Source: CAZRXG01 sp964603985 (lineage in GTDB: Bacteria; Chloroflexota; Anaerolineae; Aggregatilineales; UBA3940). From it: a DNA stretch of 17,700 nt. Where the stretch lies: NCBI GenBank assembly GCA_964603985.1, contig CAZRXG010000060.1, positions 1 through 17,700 of the forward strand, in the 5' to 3' direction. The notes beneath the pieces were generated by a model. It did not search any database, was not told the DNA's origin, and worked only from the letters and a program-made list of their open reading frames with translations. The translations under genes were made by a program, and so were the position numbers. Below are positions 1-7,223 of the stretch, piece after piece (the stretch's first letter is position 1; each line of letters starts with the position of its first letter).

Positions 1-41
1 CCCTCCCCCACATTCCGCGCCTGACGGCGCTGGGGGGAGGG
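1..41. repeat. Inverted repeat at window edge
   Basis: CCCTCCCCC at 1-9 is complementary to GGGGGAGGG at 33-41, with a G+C-rich spacer. It resembles the C-run/G-run palindromes at 13749-13982, so it may be the edge of the same kind of dispersed intergenic repeat. The window starts inside it, so its full extent is unknown. Confidence 0.4.
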
Positions 42-110
42 GAGAAGCCAGACGAGCCACATTTCCATCATGGCCGGATTAAATACTCAAGGTACATCAG
101 CGGGCTTTGT

Positions 111-134
111 GGCGAGACGGTCTACCGTCTCGCC
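111..134. repeat. Perfect 10-bp inverted repeat
   Basis: GGCGAGACGG (111-120), loop TCTA, then CCGTCTCGCC (125-134): every base of the stem pairs. There is no T-run after it on either strand, so a rho-independent terminator is not well supported. It could end transcription from a gene left of the window or be a dispersed palindromic repeat. The rest of 42-244 shows nothing recognisable. Confidence 0.6.
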
Positions 135-244
135 CGTAGCCCGGCGCTTCGAGTGCCGAGGGAAAGAAACCGTTTGCTGACAAGTCATTCGTGCACCCAC
201 CAAGCGGACGCTGTTTCCGCTTCCTATCCGAAAGGGGGTACACT

Positions 245-562
245 ATGCTCATCGTTCACGTGTTTGTTCACGTGAAGCCCGGGCAGATCGAGGCATTCAG
301 GGAGGCGACGCTGGAGAACGCACGCAGCAGCCTCCAGGAGCCGGGTGTGGCGCGCTTCGACGTGCTCCAGCAGGACGACGACCCGGAGCGCTTCGTGCTG
401 GTAGAGGTCTACCGCGATGAACAGGCACCGGCGGCCCACAAAGGGACCGACCATTACCAGAAGTGGCGTGATACGGTGGCCGACATGATGGCCGAGCCGC
501 GTCACAGCGTCAAATACACCAACGTCTTTCCCGACGATCCCGGCTGGGAGCAGCCTGTGTAA
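245..562 (+). CDS. Antibiotic biosynthesis monooxygenase (ABM/LsrG-like) family protein
   Basis: A 105-residue protein of the dimeric alpha+beta barrel (ABM) type. Seen: the N-terminal strand MLIVHVFVHVKPG, then a helix (IEAFREATLENARSSL), EPGVARFDVLQ, a strand RFVLVEVYRD, and HKGTDHYQKWRDTV, the usual order and length of the family. Members include cofactor-less monooxygenases and LsrG-like isomerases, cytosolic and usually dimeric; the substrate here cannot be told. The ATG at 245 is chosen because AAAGGGGG lies just upstream at about 231-238; an in-frame start at 191 would add 18 residues that look unlike the family. It lies 38 bases before the lipoprotein gene, same strand, and could be cotranscribed with it. 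Confidence 0.85.
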   Translation: MLIVHVFVHVKPGQIEAFREATLENARSSLQEPGVARFDVLQQDDDPERFVLVEVYRDEQAPAAHKGTDHYQKWRDTVADMMAEPRHSVKYTNVFPDDPGWEQPV

Positions 563-588
563 ACCGGGGTCCTTTTCGGATCAACATG

Positions 589-595
589 GAGGAGA
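589..595 (+). promoter_or_regulatory. Shine-Dalgarno site deciding the lipoprotein start
   Basis: GGAGGAG at 589-595 lies about five bases before the ATG at 601. An earlier in-frame ATG at 586 overlaps this site and would add five charged residues before the signal peptide, so 601 is the better start. Confidence 0.7.
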
Positions 596-600
596 AGAAG

Positions 601-1995
601 ATGAAGCGGATCTATCCGGTCCTATCAGTCGTGCTGGCGCTATTGCTGGCTTCAATCGCCTGTAACCTGCCGGGCGGCGGGCAGCAGGCTACCACAGAAC
701 CCGTCCCGGTCGACGTTGCGACTCTAGAAGCGCCTGCTGTCGAGCCGCCCACCCCGCAGCCGCCAACCGAAGCCCTCCCCGATCCGGCGTTTGGCTTCAA
801 GCAGAGTCTGGTTCTCGCGCTGGACACGCCGCGTGACTATGAGCATCTGGCGAGCTTGATGGGAGACTCGTTCGAGATCCTGATCTGGTACGGCAACGGT
901 GAGCAGATGTCACCTGCCGAGGCTGCCGATGCGCTGAAAAACGCGTTCCTGCCCCCCGGCAACACCGTCAGCTTTGAAGAAGAAGCAGACATCGCGTCCG
1001 TGATGGGCTTCGACCCGTACGAATTCTACGACAGCTCGATCGCCGCCGATTTCATGTTCACACGCGGCTGGGGCGCGGATGGCACCGACGAAGCGTTGCT
1101 CGTCATCGGGCAGAAGCCGGACGGCGACTACTGCTGGATCGGCATCCTGCTGGCACCGGGAGGCTTCACGCCGATGGGGCCGGGCGTCATCGCCCTGGGG
1201 ACGTTCAGAGAGCAGTTGATCCAGGCGTGGGTGCCCGAAACGCGCGACCTGGCCTACCTGGAAAGCGTCATGGTCGACCCCTTCCCGGTCGCGGATGTGT
1301 TTGCCATTTACTACGATGCCCCGCTGCCCCCGGCGGACGCGCTCGCCCGGATGCAGGCTGACGGCTTCCTGGCCAATACCCCTCCGTCCATCATCACCAA
1401 CGATCTGGACGTCATCGACGAGCAGGTGAACTACGACTTTAAGCCGCTGCCCCCGGACGCCGTCGACTACGTCTGGGTGGGGCAGTCCGACGACGGGCAG
1501 TACAACGTCATCCTGGTCATCGGCCAGGACGCGGATGGGAATTACACCTTTGCTGCGGTCAGGGTCATCCCGGTCGGCTTCATGACGCCGGTCGACTTCG
1601 CCAGAGAGCAGATCCTCCAGGCCTGGATGCCCGACACGCGCGACCTAGCAATGCTGGAGAGCCTGATGATCGACCCGTTCTACATCGCGGGGCCGATGGC
1701 CTTCATTCATGGGCCGATGACGCCCGCCGAGGCCATCGCTCAGATGCAGGCCGATACCGTGCTCGCCGCCAACATCGATCCGGCGGTCATCGAGACCGAC
1801 CCGGAAATCATCTTGCAGGGGACGAACTATGACGTGCGGGGTGCCATCCCGGATGTGATAGAGTACGTCTGGGTGGGGCAGAGCGACGACGGGCAGTACA
1901 ACGTCATCCTGGTCATCAAAGCTGACGAGGATGGGCTGCTCAAGCTGGCCCACGTGATCATGATCCCGGTTGGCTTCCAGCCGCCGGAAGGGTAG
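601..1995 (+). CDS. Lipoprotein with three tandem ~130-residue repeats, function unknown
   Basis: A 464-residue predicted lipoprotein. Residues 1-21 form a signal peptide ending in a lipobox, LASIAC, with Cys21 as the lipidated residue, followed by a Pro/Thr/Glu-rich linker to about residue 60. The rest is three copies of one unit, at about 67-197, 203-334 and 335-464. Units 2 and 3 are in exact register, 396 bases apart (1207 and 1603). Shared motifs are REQ(L/I)(I/L)QAW, P-x-TRDLAxLES, a PA(D/E)A stretch, YVWVGQSDDGQYNVILVI and VIPVGF. Unit 1 is more diverged. No catalytic motif is seen; binding or structural roles on the outer face of the membrane are possible but unproven. I do not recognise a named family. 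Confidence 0.85.
   Translation: MKRIYPVLSVVLALLLASIACNLPGGGQQATTEPVPVDVATLEAPAVEPPTPQPPTEALPDPAFGFKQSLVLALDTPRDYEHLASLMGDSFEILIWYGNGEQMSPAEAADALKNAFLPPGNTVSFEEEADIASVMGFDPYEFYDSSIAADFMFTRGWGADGTDEALLVIGQKPDGDYCWIGILLAPGGFTPMGPGVIALGTFREQLIQAWVPETRDLAYLESVMVDPFPVADVFAIYYDAPLPPADALARMQADGFLANTPPSIITNDLDVIDEQVNYDFKPLPPDAVDYVWVGQSDDGQYNVILVIGQDADGNYTFAAVRVIPVGFMTPVDFAREQILQAWMPDTRDLAMLESLMIDPFYIAGPMAFIHGPMTPAEAIAQMQADTVLAANIDPAVIETDPEIILQGTNYDVRGAIPDVIEYVWVGQSDDGQYNVILVIKADEDGLLKLAHVIMIPVGFQPPEG
1207..1995 (+). repeat. Direct repeat, 396-base period, inside the lipoprotein gene
   Basis: The second and third protein units repeat at DNA level with a 396-base period. The best preserved part is 54 bases at 1468-1521 and 1864-1917, which differ at only two positions by eye. 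This suggests recent duplication or gene conversion. Confidence 0.8.
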
Positions 1996-2037
1996 AGGGT
2001 TAACGTCCGGCTCCCCGATTTGAGTGGGGGCACACGC

Positions 2038-2130
2038 TCATCGTGGCGGCCCCTGGCGGATGCGCTCGCGCGTTGCGACCGGCCAGGGGCCTGGCCCCCA
2101 CTCCCGGCCAAACCGCAGCAGGTGGGAGGT
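2038..2130 (-). pseudogene. 3' fragment of an LLM-class oxidoreductase gene
   Basis: Read on the minus strand this encodes ...RFGREWGPGPWP.ATRERIRQGPPR and a stop. That matches the C-terminus of the intact LLM gene at 3417-4289 (RFGWEWGPDPWP.DAMRERVRQGPPQRS). About four in five bases agree between 2038-2130 and 3417-3511, with one codon missing in the fragment. Homology ends near 2130, where the dispersed repeat at 2131 begins. The fragment has no start codon and lacks about nine tenths of the gene. It is in the same orientation as the intact gene. Confidence 0.8.
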
Positions 2131-2204
2131 TTCAGTCCGCAGATGACGCGGATTACACAGATTTACTATCACCTGCGATGTGGCTGGGCGTGCGCAGAAG
2201 CGTC
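2131..2204 (+). repeat. Dispersed intergenic repeat, copy R1
   Basis: It begins TTCAGTCCGCAGATGACGCG and runs through GATTACACAGATTTACTATC to GTGCGCAGAAGCG. It is nearly the same as 2987-3068, apart from a small insertion there, and shares its core with shorter copies at 5214-5254 (opposite strand) and 13675-13700. Here it abuts the truncated end of the LLM fragment and lies just before the peptidase gene. Confidence 0.75.
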
Positions 2205-2226
2205 CAACTGCGGAATTCCTAAACAC

Positions 2227-2970
2227 ATGAAAAAACTGCTCAGATACCTGTCTATCATCCTTGTTGTGGTTGGTATATTGTTCCTCGGCTTCAAAAAGAA
2301 TATCCACTTAGACCATATGCAGGTGCATGAAACGGAACACTTCACCGTTTATTATGAAGCGTTGGAACGGGAAACCATCAGCGATATTGATGAGAAACTT
2401 GAGGCAAATTGCCCAGCCATCCGGGATTTCTTCGGCCTGGGCCAGGATCAAAAAGGCAGGATTGTCGTATACGCAAGCGTAGGAAGATTCCAGCGGGCGT
2501 ACCTGGGCCTCTTTCTTTCTCTGCTGTACGGTGATTGGGCCGCCGGAGCGGCTTACCGGGATTTAGTGCTCATCACATCCCCTGAGAATCCCGGCAGACA
2601 GCATACTTATGAGGACATTCTGGACATAGTCGTGCACGAATACGTGCATACGCTTGTTTACCAGCAAAACGAGATGCCGGATATCTGGCTTGACGAAGGG
2701 TTGGCTACTTTTCTGGCGGGGCAGAAAAGCGAACTGCCGCCCACGATTCCCGCATTTGAAGCCATGCAAAAGAAAGGTATGGCCGCCTTCCTGGAAAATG
2801 ATGGGTACGCCTTCAGCTACGTATACGTGGAGTATCTGGTCGGGGAGTATGGGAATGAGAGGGTTGTCAGCCTGGTCAGAACCAACGATTATGAAGAAAC
2901 CTTTGGCAAAACTGCTTTGAACGTTTACAACGAGTGGGTGTTATACCTGGAGGCGGAATATTACCGGTAG
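2227..2970 (+). CDS. Membrane-anchored gluzincin-type metallopeptidase (peptidase MA-like)
   Basis: A 247-residue protein. Residues 1-23 are a basic start and a hydrophobic segment (LLRYLSIILVVVGILFLGF), a membrane anchor or uncleaved signal, so the enzyme should face outward. The zinc site is HEYVH (HExxH), and WLDEGLATF follows about 20 residues later and supplies the probable third ligand Glu, as in the peptidase-MA/M1-like gluzincins. A C-terminal FSYVYVEYLVGEYGNERV segment is also typical. The substrate is unknown. The ATG at 2227 is chosen because the anchor starts there; longer forms would read through the upstream repeat. The ribosome site is weak. The gene is visibly richer in A+T than its neighbours and sits between two direct copies of the dispersed repeat, which suggests separate acquisition. 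Confidence 0.85.
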   Translation: MKKLLRYLSIILVVVGILFLGFKKNIHLDHMQVHETEHFTVYYEALERETISDIDEKLEANCPAIRDFFGLGQDQKGRIVVYASVGRFQRAYLGLFLSLLYGDWAAGAAYRDLVLITSPENPGRQHTYEDILDIVVHEYVHTLVYQQNEMPDIWLDEGLATFLAGQKSELPPTIPAFEAMQKKGMAAFLENDGYAFSYVYVEYLVGEYGNERVVSLVRTNDYEETFGKTALNVYNEWVLYLEAEYYR

Positions 2971-2986
2971 ACCGCACCGGGGGATG

Positions 2987-3068
2987 TTTCAGTCCGCGGA
3001 TTACGCGGATTGCACAGATTTACTATACTTTTCACCTGCGGTGTGGCCGGAAGTGCGCAGAAGCGCGC
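2987..3068 (+). repeat. Dispersed intergenic repeat, copy R2
   Basis: A second long copy in the same orientation as R1: TTTCAGTCCGC, GCGGATTGCACAGATTTACT, then CACCTGCGGTGTGGCCGG and GTGCGCAGAAGCG. It has about six extra bases after TTTACTATA and an extra GCGCAGAA at its right end. R1 and R2 bracket the metallopeptidase gene, one on each side. Confidence 0.75.
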
Positions 3069-3087
3069 AGAAGCGTTCACCCCCTCA

Positions 3088-3372
3088 TCATCCAGAAATC
3101 AACGTGCGACTGGTGAAGTGCTTGAATATTTGAAAAATAGCCAGGGCAAGATCTGATTGTTGTAAACCTGAATGCTCCGCACTGTTCCTGTAAGCGTGGA
3201 TTTGCTCGATAAGCTGATTGAATTCCTTACGCAAATCCGGCGGAAGCTCCCTTTCTTGCAGCGAAACAATTTCCACTATTGCTGCATCCAGACGATCTTG
3301 AAGTGAGCTATCTGTGCATGCCAGGATGTACATGGCTTTGTCCAGCTTCTCAAAAACATCCCTCAAGGACAT
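3088..3372 (-). CDS. Small helical protein of unknown function
   Basis: A 94-residue protein, mostly predicted helix: MSLRDVFEKLDKAMYILAC, SLQDRLDAAIVEIVSLQ, ELPPDLRKEFNQLIEQIHAY, then SDLALAIFQIFKHFTS. No catalytic motif, signal peptide or membrane segment is seen. The start at 3372 is chosen because GAGGGAG lies about nine bases upstream; an upstream in-frame start at 3531 would overlap the LLM gene. It may be read with the LLM gene, 44 bases upstream of it on the same strand, but its base composition is visibly richer in A+T, like the peptidase gene. I do not recognise the family; a helical-bundle adaptor is one guess. Confidence 0.7.
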   Translation of the reverse strand: MSLRDVFEKLDKAMYILACTDSSLQDRLDAAIVEIVSLQERELPPDLRKEFNQLIEQIHAYRNSAEHSGLQQSDLALAIFQIFKHFTSRTLISG

Positions 3373-3416
3373 GGTTGTTACTCCCTCTGACTGACACAGA
3401 ATCCGGTCGGGTGATG

Positions 3417-4289
3417 TTATGAACGCTGTGGCGGCCCCTGGCGGACGCGCTCGCGCATTGCGTCCATCGGCCAGGGATCCGGCCCCCACTCCCAGCCGAA
3501 CCGCATCGGGGTGAGGTTCTCCTGCCACCACGTCGCGCCCGCCTCGACATACGGCCCAACGATGGCAGCCGCTGCCTCCGGGTCATCGCCGGGCGTGTCG
3601 CCCGCCACCGACACGTCGAAGGGGGCGTCGCTCTGGCGGTGCTGCCCGACGTAGGCGACGATCCCCTTGATCTCCTCCGGCGAGAGTGTGATCTCCAGGT
3701 CGGAGTCGCGCGGCATCGGGACCACACCGTCCCAGCGTGCTGCCCGCCGGAAGGGGGCTTTGTTGGGCCACATGCCTGCCACCCAGATTGGGATGCGCGG
3801 CTGCTGCACCGGCGTCGGCAGGAACAGCGCTTCCTTCGCGGTGTAGTGCTCGCCGCTGTGGCTGAACGGCTGGCCGCCCCACAGCCCGGTCAGCACCTCC
3901 AGCCCCTCGTCGAGCATCGCCGCCCGCGTCCTGAAGTCGGCGGCCTCGCCCAGGTTGGCGAACTCCACATCGTGCAGGCCCAGCCCCACGCCGACGATCA
4001 GCCGCCCGCCTGAAAGCCTATCCAGCGAAGTCGTCTCGCGGGCGAACTTCGACGGGCGGCGGCGCGGTAGCGGCGTGACCAGCGCCCCGAAGCGGATGCG
4101 CCCGGTGTTCAGTGCGATGGCCGCCAGTGCCACCGTTGTGTCGGCGACCGGGTCGGGCCAGCCGAGCGCCACGTGATCCCAGATGAAGAACCCGTCCCAG
4201 CCTGCCTCCTCGGCGAGGCGTGCCAGGTCGGCCAGCGTGCGGACATCGCCGCACCCGCCGAACATGCACGTGTTGATGGCGTACTTCAT
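3417..4289 (-). CDS. LLM-class (luciferase-like) flavin/F420-dependent oxidoreductase
   Basis: A 290-residue TIM-barrel protein of the bacterial luciferase-like family. Seen: an N-terminal strand, then the LARLAEEAGWDGFFIWDHV segment (about 22-40), NTGRIRFGALVTPLPRRRP, then SLDRLSGGRLIVGVGLG (about 88-104), all classic for the family, and PRIPIWVAGMWPNKAPFRRAARWDGV further on. Members use FMNH2 or F420 in the cytosol on varied substrates; neither cofactor nor substrate can be read here. The ATG at 4289 has GGGAGGG just upstream and is preferred to an in-frame start at 4331. The gene follows the arginase-family gene by 45 bases. Its last ~90 bases recur as a decayed copy at 2038-2130. Confidence 0.9.
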   Translation of the reverse strand: MKYAINTCMFGGCGDVRTLADLARLAEEAGWDGFFIWDHVALGWPDPVADTTVALAAIALNTGRIRFGALVTPLPRRRPSKFARETTSLDRLSGGRLIVGVGLGLHDVEFANLGEAADFRTRAAMLDEGLEVLTGLWGGQPFSHSGEHYTAKEALFLPTPVQQPRIPIWVAGMWPNKAPFRRAARWDGVVPMPRDSDLEITLSPEEIKGIVAYVGQHRQSDAPFDVSVAGDTPGDDPEAAAAIVGPYVEAGATWWQENLTPMRFGWEWGPDPWPMDAMRERVRQGPPQRS

Positions 4290-4334
4290 CGGCCCTCCCG
4301 GTGATGGCGCTGGCGTCCCGTTCGCCGTCAAACG

Positions 4335-5186
4335 TCAGCTCACAAGCGCCTCCAGAATACTCAGGGCTGCTCCCAGCACAATATCATCCCGGTCGTATTC
4401 TGGATCAAACGATGCCAGGGCGCAGGCTTCCAGCGTGAAGAGATCTTTCGCCAGCTTGATGGTCGCAATCACGTCCTCGACCGGCAGGCCGCCCGGCGCG
4501 CCCAGCCAGTTAGCTTTCGCGCGGCCTGTTTCGAGGACATCCACGTCGACGTGAATGTAGACTCGCCTGACTCGCCCGGCAAGCTCGTTCAAAGCGGCCT
4601 CAATCGCCTGGGGCATTCCGGGCAGCCCCACGTCCGTAATCGACACCAGTTGAACGTCCGATTCGCGAAGCAGGGCCTCTTCGGCGGCGTCCAGGAAACG
4701 TGCTCCGATATGAACCACGTGAGCGTCTAGGACGGGCACAAATCCCGGCAGCGTTTGCATCAGTGACGCCCACCCCCGGCCGGTCGCCATTGCCAGCCCC
4801 ATCCCGTCGAAAAAACCGCTGACGGTTGTATCCGGCGTGTTGAAGTCGCCGTGTGAGTCGAACCAGATGATGCCCAGATCAGCCGGGCCGATCCCGGCTA
4901 TGGTTCCCGTGCAGCTGTTGCAGTTCCCGGCCAGCACAACCGGCAGGTGTTCGCTTTGAAGCGCCGAGCGGACTGCGTCGGCCAGGAGCCGGTACAGGTC
5001 AAATGAGCGCCCGATCTCGGTCGTCAATGGCCGGTCGGGAGCGGTGATTCGCCGGACTGTCGCCCGGTGGCCCTTCTCGCGAAGTGCCCGGTCGGCACCT
5101 CGCTCAATCAGGTATCCGGGGCCTCGACCGCTGGATACATTCTCGTGCCCAAGAAAGTACGGCACCTGTATAAGTTGAACGTCCAT
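4335..5186 (-). CDS. Arginase-family protein with an altered metal site
   Basis: A 283-residue ureohydrolase-fold protein. Seen: GRGPGYL near residue 21, the second metal motif as D110-S-H112-G-D114, and the third as D214-V-D216, all as in Mn-dependent arginases and agmatinases. The first motif, normally GGDHS with a metal-binding His, reads A86-G-N-C89-N90, so Cys stands where that His should be. The known family hydrolyses guanidino compounds to urea or formamide; with this change the substrate and metal content are uncertain, and non-arginase members are common. The ATG at 5186 has AGAAGG nine bases upstream; a GTG at 5192 would leave only three. It is separated from the FAAL-like gene by a repeat and may begin a new unit with the LLM gene. 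Confidence 0.85.
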   Translation of the reverse strand: MDVQLIQVPYFLGHENVSSGRGPGYLIERGADRALREKGHRATVRRITAPDRPLTTEIGRSFDLYRLLADAVRSALQSEHLPVVLAGNCNSCTGTIAGIGPADLGIIWFDSHGDFNTPDTTVSGFFDGMGLAMATGRGWASLMQTLPGFVPVLDAHVVHIGARFLDAAEEALLRESDVQLVSITDVGLPGMPQAIEAALNELAGRVRRVYIHVDVDVLETGRAKANWLGAPGGLPVEDVIATIKLAKDLFTLEACALASFDPEYDRDDIVLGAALSILEALVS

Positions 5187-5213
5187 CGTCACTAACCTTC
5201 TGCCGGGACAAAA

Positions 5214-5254
5214 GTGTAGAAAAATTTGTGTAATCCGCGTAATTTGTGGATTGA
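5214..5254 (-). repeat. Dispersed intergenic repeat, shorter copy R3
   Basis: On the minus strand it contains ACGCGGATTACACAAATTT, matching the core of R1 and R2 (ACGCGGATTACACAGATTT). It fills most of the gap between the FAAL-like and arginase-family genes and may mark the end of the acylation operon. Confidence 0.65.
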
Positions 5255-5255
5255 A

Positions 5256-6941
5256 CTACGCTCCCTGGAACTCCCGCAGGTACTTCGCCCGGTTGTCGTT
5301 GCGGGCGATCTTGCCGCTCGACGTTTTGATCAGCCAGCGCCCATCGACCAGCCGCACGTCGCGCAGCGTGACCTCGGTCTGTTCGACCACCCGGCGGCGC
5401 AGCTCGCGCTCGATGGTGTGGATCTCGTCGGGCGCGGTCGTGTTCTCCAGCTCGCACACCATCACAATCGACTCGGTGCCCAGCCGCTCGTCCATCACAC
5501 CGAACGCGACCGCGCGCCCCGGATGGATGCCCGGCACGGTGTTGGCGATGGCCTCCAGATCCTGGGGGTAGACGTTCTTGCCGCCGACGATGATCAGATC
5601 CTTCTTGCGCCCTGATACGTACAGCCGCCCCTCGGCGATGTAGCCCATGTCGCCGCTGTAGTACCAGCCGTCGCGGATCGCCTCGGCGGTCACGTCGGGG
5701 CGGGCGTGGTATTCGCTCAGCATCGAGCTGCTGCGGATGATGATCTCGCCCACCCGCCGGTCGGGCAGCCGCGCCCCGGTCTCGTCCACCACCGCCACCT
5801 CGCACCCCTGGATCGGATAGCCGCAGCTAACCACCGCCGCCGACCCTGGCGCGTCGGGTGGGGCCGGGAGCGCGTGCCGCTCCTCTTGCAGAGCGCGCAC
5901 ACTCACCCAGTCGACGTGGGCGGGCTGCCCGACCGGCGTCTGCGTCACCGCGAAGGTGTTCTCGGCCATCGCGTAGGACACTGCCAGCGCCGCTTCGCGG
6001 AAGCCGTGGGGCGCGAACCGCTCCAGGAACATCCGGTGACTGTCCAGGCGCACCGGCTCCGAGCAGTTGATCGCCGCCCGCCAGTGGCTCAGGTCGATCC
6101 CCTCCAGGTCGCGCTTACGCACGGCGCGCACACAGTGGTTATAGGCGAAGTTCGGCAGCCAGCACAGTGTGCCCCGGTAGGCGTCGATGGCCTGGAACAG
6201 AATCCGGGGGGCGCGCACCCAGTGAAAGGGTGACATCAGCACCAGCGTGTTCCCGGCCACAATGGGCATCACGAACCCGGCGATCAGCCCCATGTCGTGG
6301 TACAGCGGCAGCCAGCTCACGACCACGTCCTGGGGGGTCAGCTTGATGGCCTCGCCGTATGCCTCGACCTGGTTGAGCACCGCGCGGTGCGAGAGTGCCA
6401 CCCCTTTTTGCAGGCCGGTCGTCCCGCTGCTGTGCTGCAAGAATGCGATCTTCTCCCCGGAGGGCTGCGCCCACAGCGGCGTGAAGTCGGCGGTGCTCTC
6501 GATGCCGGGCACGTCGTCGGTGCTCAGCACCCGGCAGCCCACGTCGGCCAGCAGCGCGCTCAGGTCGGCCTTGAAGTCGGGGAAGGTGATCGCCGCCCGC
6601 ACCCCGGAGTGCGCGACCAGCGTCCGCACGCGCTCCAGGTAAAGTGCCGGGTCGAGCTTCTCCGTCAGGAAGGGGAAGATCGACGGGATCGCGCCCAGGT
6701 ACAGCGCCCCCCAGAAGGCCGACAGCAGGGGTCGTGAGTGGTGCAGCACCAGCACGACCAGATCGTCCGGCCCGATGCCGGTCGCTTGCAGCGCCTGCGC
6801 GAAGGCTGCCGCTTCGGCGTGGAAGCGGGCCGCCGTCACGTGCTCGTGGGGGCCGTCCTCAGGCCAGAAGACCAGCGTCAGGTGGTCGGGTGTCCGGTGG
6901 GCGCGCTCGACGACCGGATCGATCAGCGTCTGGTATGCCAT
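5256..6941 (-). CDS. Fatty-acyl-AMP ligase-like adenylating enzyme (DltA position)
   Basis: A 561-residue member of the ANL (acyl-CoA synthetase/NRPS adenylation) superfamily. Core motifs in order: phosphate loop FLQHSSGTTGLQKG (167-180), LPLYHDMGLI (211-220), A5 YAMAENTF (323-330), A7 WYYSGDMGY with Asp431, A8 GRKKDLIIVGGKN (444-456) and the catalytic Lys544 in SSGKIAR. The LPLYHDMGLI block and the overall length resemble fatty-acyl-AMP ligases more than D-alanyl ligases. Expected reaction: an acid plus ATP to acyl-AMP, then transfer to a carrier protein thiol, here most likely the ACP encoded 12 bases upstream. It acts in the cytosol. The short gap suggests translational coupling. The acyl substrate is not readable. 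Confidence 0.88.
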   Translation of the reverse strand: MAYQTLIDPVVERAHRTPDHLTLVFWPEDGPHEHVTAARFHAEAAAFAQALQATGIGPDDLVVLVLHHSRPLLSAFWGALYLGAIPSIFPFLTEKLDPALYLERVRTLVAHSGVRAAITFPDFKADLSALLADVGCRVLSTDDVPGIESTADFTPLWAQPSGEKIAFLQHSSGTTGLQKGVALSHRAVLNQVEAYGEAIKLTPQDVVVSWLPLYHDMGLIAGFVMPIVAGNTLVLMSPFHWVRAPRILFQAIDAYRGTLCWLPNFAYNHCVRAVRKRDLEGIDLSHWRAAINCSEPVRLDSHRMFLERFAPHGFREAALAVSYAMAENTFAVTQTPVGQPAHVDWVSVRALQEERHALPAPPDAPGSAAVVSCGYPIQGCEVAVVDETGARLPDRRVGEIIIRSSSMLSEYHARPDVTAEAIRDGWYYSGDMGYIAEGRLYVSGRKKDLIIVGGKNVYPQDLEAIANTVPGIHPGRAVAFGVMDERLGTESIVMVCELENTTAPDEIHTIERELRRRVVEQTEVTLRDVRLVDGRWLIKTSSGKIARNDNRAKYLREFQGA

Positions 6942-6953
6942 GCGCGCCCGCAG

Positions 6954-7199
6954 CTACCCGGCGACGACGCGCGCGGCCATCTGCGCCAGCGTGTCCATGT
7001 TTTCGACCGTCAGGTCGGTGTCGGGGATGTAGACACCGAAGGCATCTTCCACGAAGACGCCGATCTGCGCCAGTGAAAAGGAATCAATCAGCCCGCCGGT
7101 GATCAGCGGCTCGTCGTCCGCCAGGGGGTAGTCGGGGTTGTTGAGCAGCTCGCTCAGGATGAAGATACGCAGCCGATCCTTTATCTCGCTTTCGTCCAT
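6954..7199 (-). CDS. Acyl carrier protein (DltC position)
   Basis: An 81-residue carrier protein. The phosphopantetheine attachment site is Ser40 in GGLIDSFSL, followed by the usual helix II/III pattern (AQIGVFVEDAFGVYIPDTDL) and a final helix. The length is standard for a stand-alone ACP. It is expected to carry an acyl thioester delivered by the adenylating enzyme of the next gene and to present it to the MBOAT protein encoded just upstream (25 bases away). It needs a phosphopantetheinyl transferase, which is not in this window. It is distinct from a housekeeping AcpP because no other fatty acid synthesis gene lies nearby. Confidence 0.92.
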   Translation of the reverse strand: MDESEIKDRLRIFILSELLNNPDYPLADDEPLITGGLIDSFSLAQIGVFVEDAFGVYIPDTDLTVENMDTLAQMAARVVAG

Positions 7200-7223
7200 G
7201 CCTCCAACTGACCTCTCTACGTG

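Noticed and set aside
111..134. Rho-independent terminator
   Set aside because: The stem is perfect but no T-run follows on either strand, so it is listed only as an inverted repeat.
2131..3068. Insertion sequence with the peptidase as cargo
   Set aside because: The flanking repeats are direct, not inverted, and no transposase reading frame or target duplication is visible. Recombination between dispersed repeats explains it as well.
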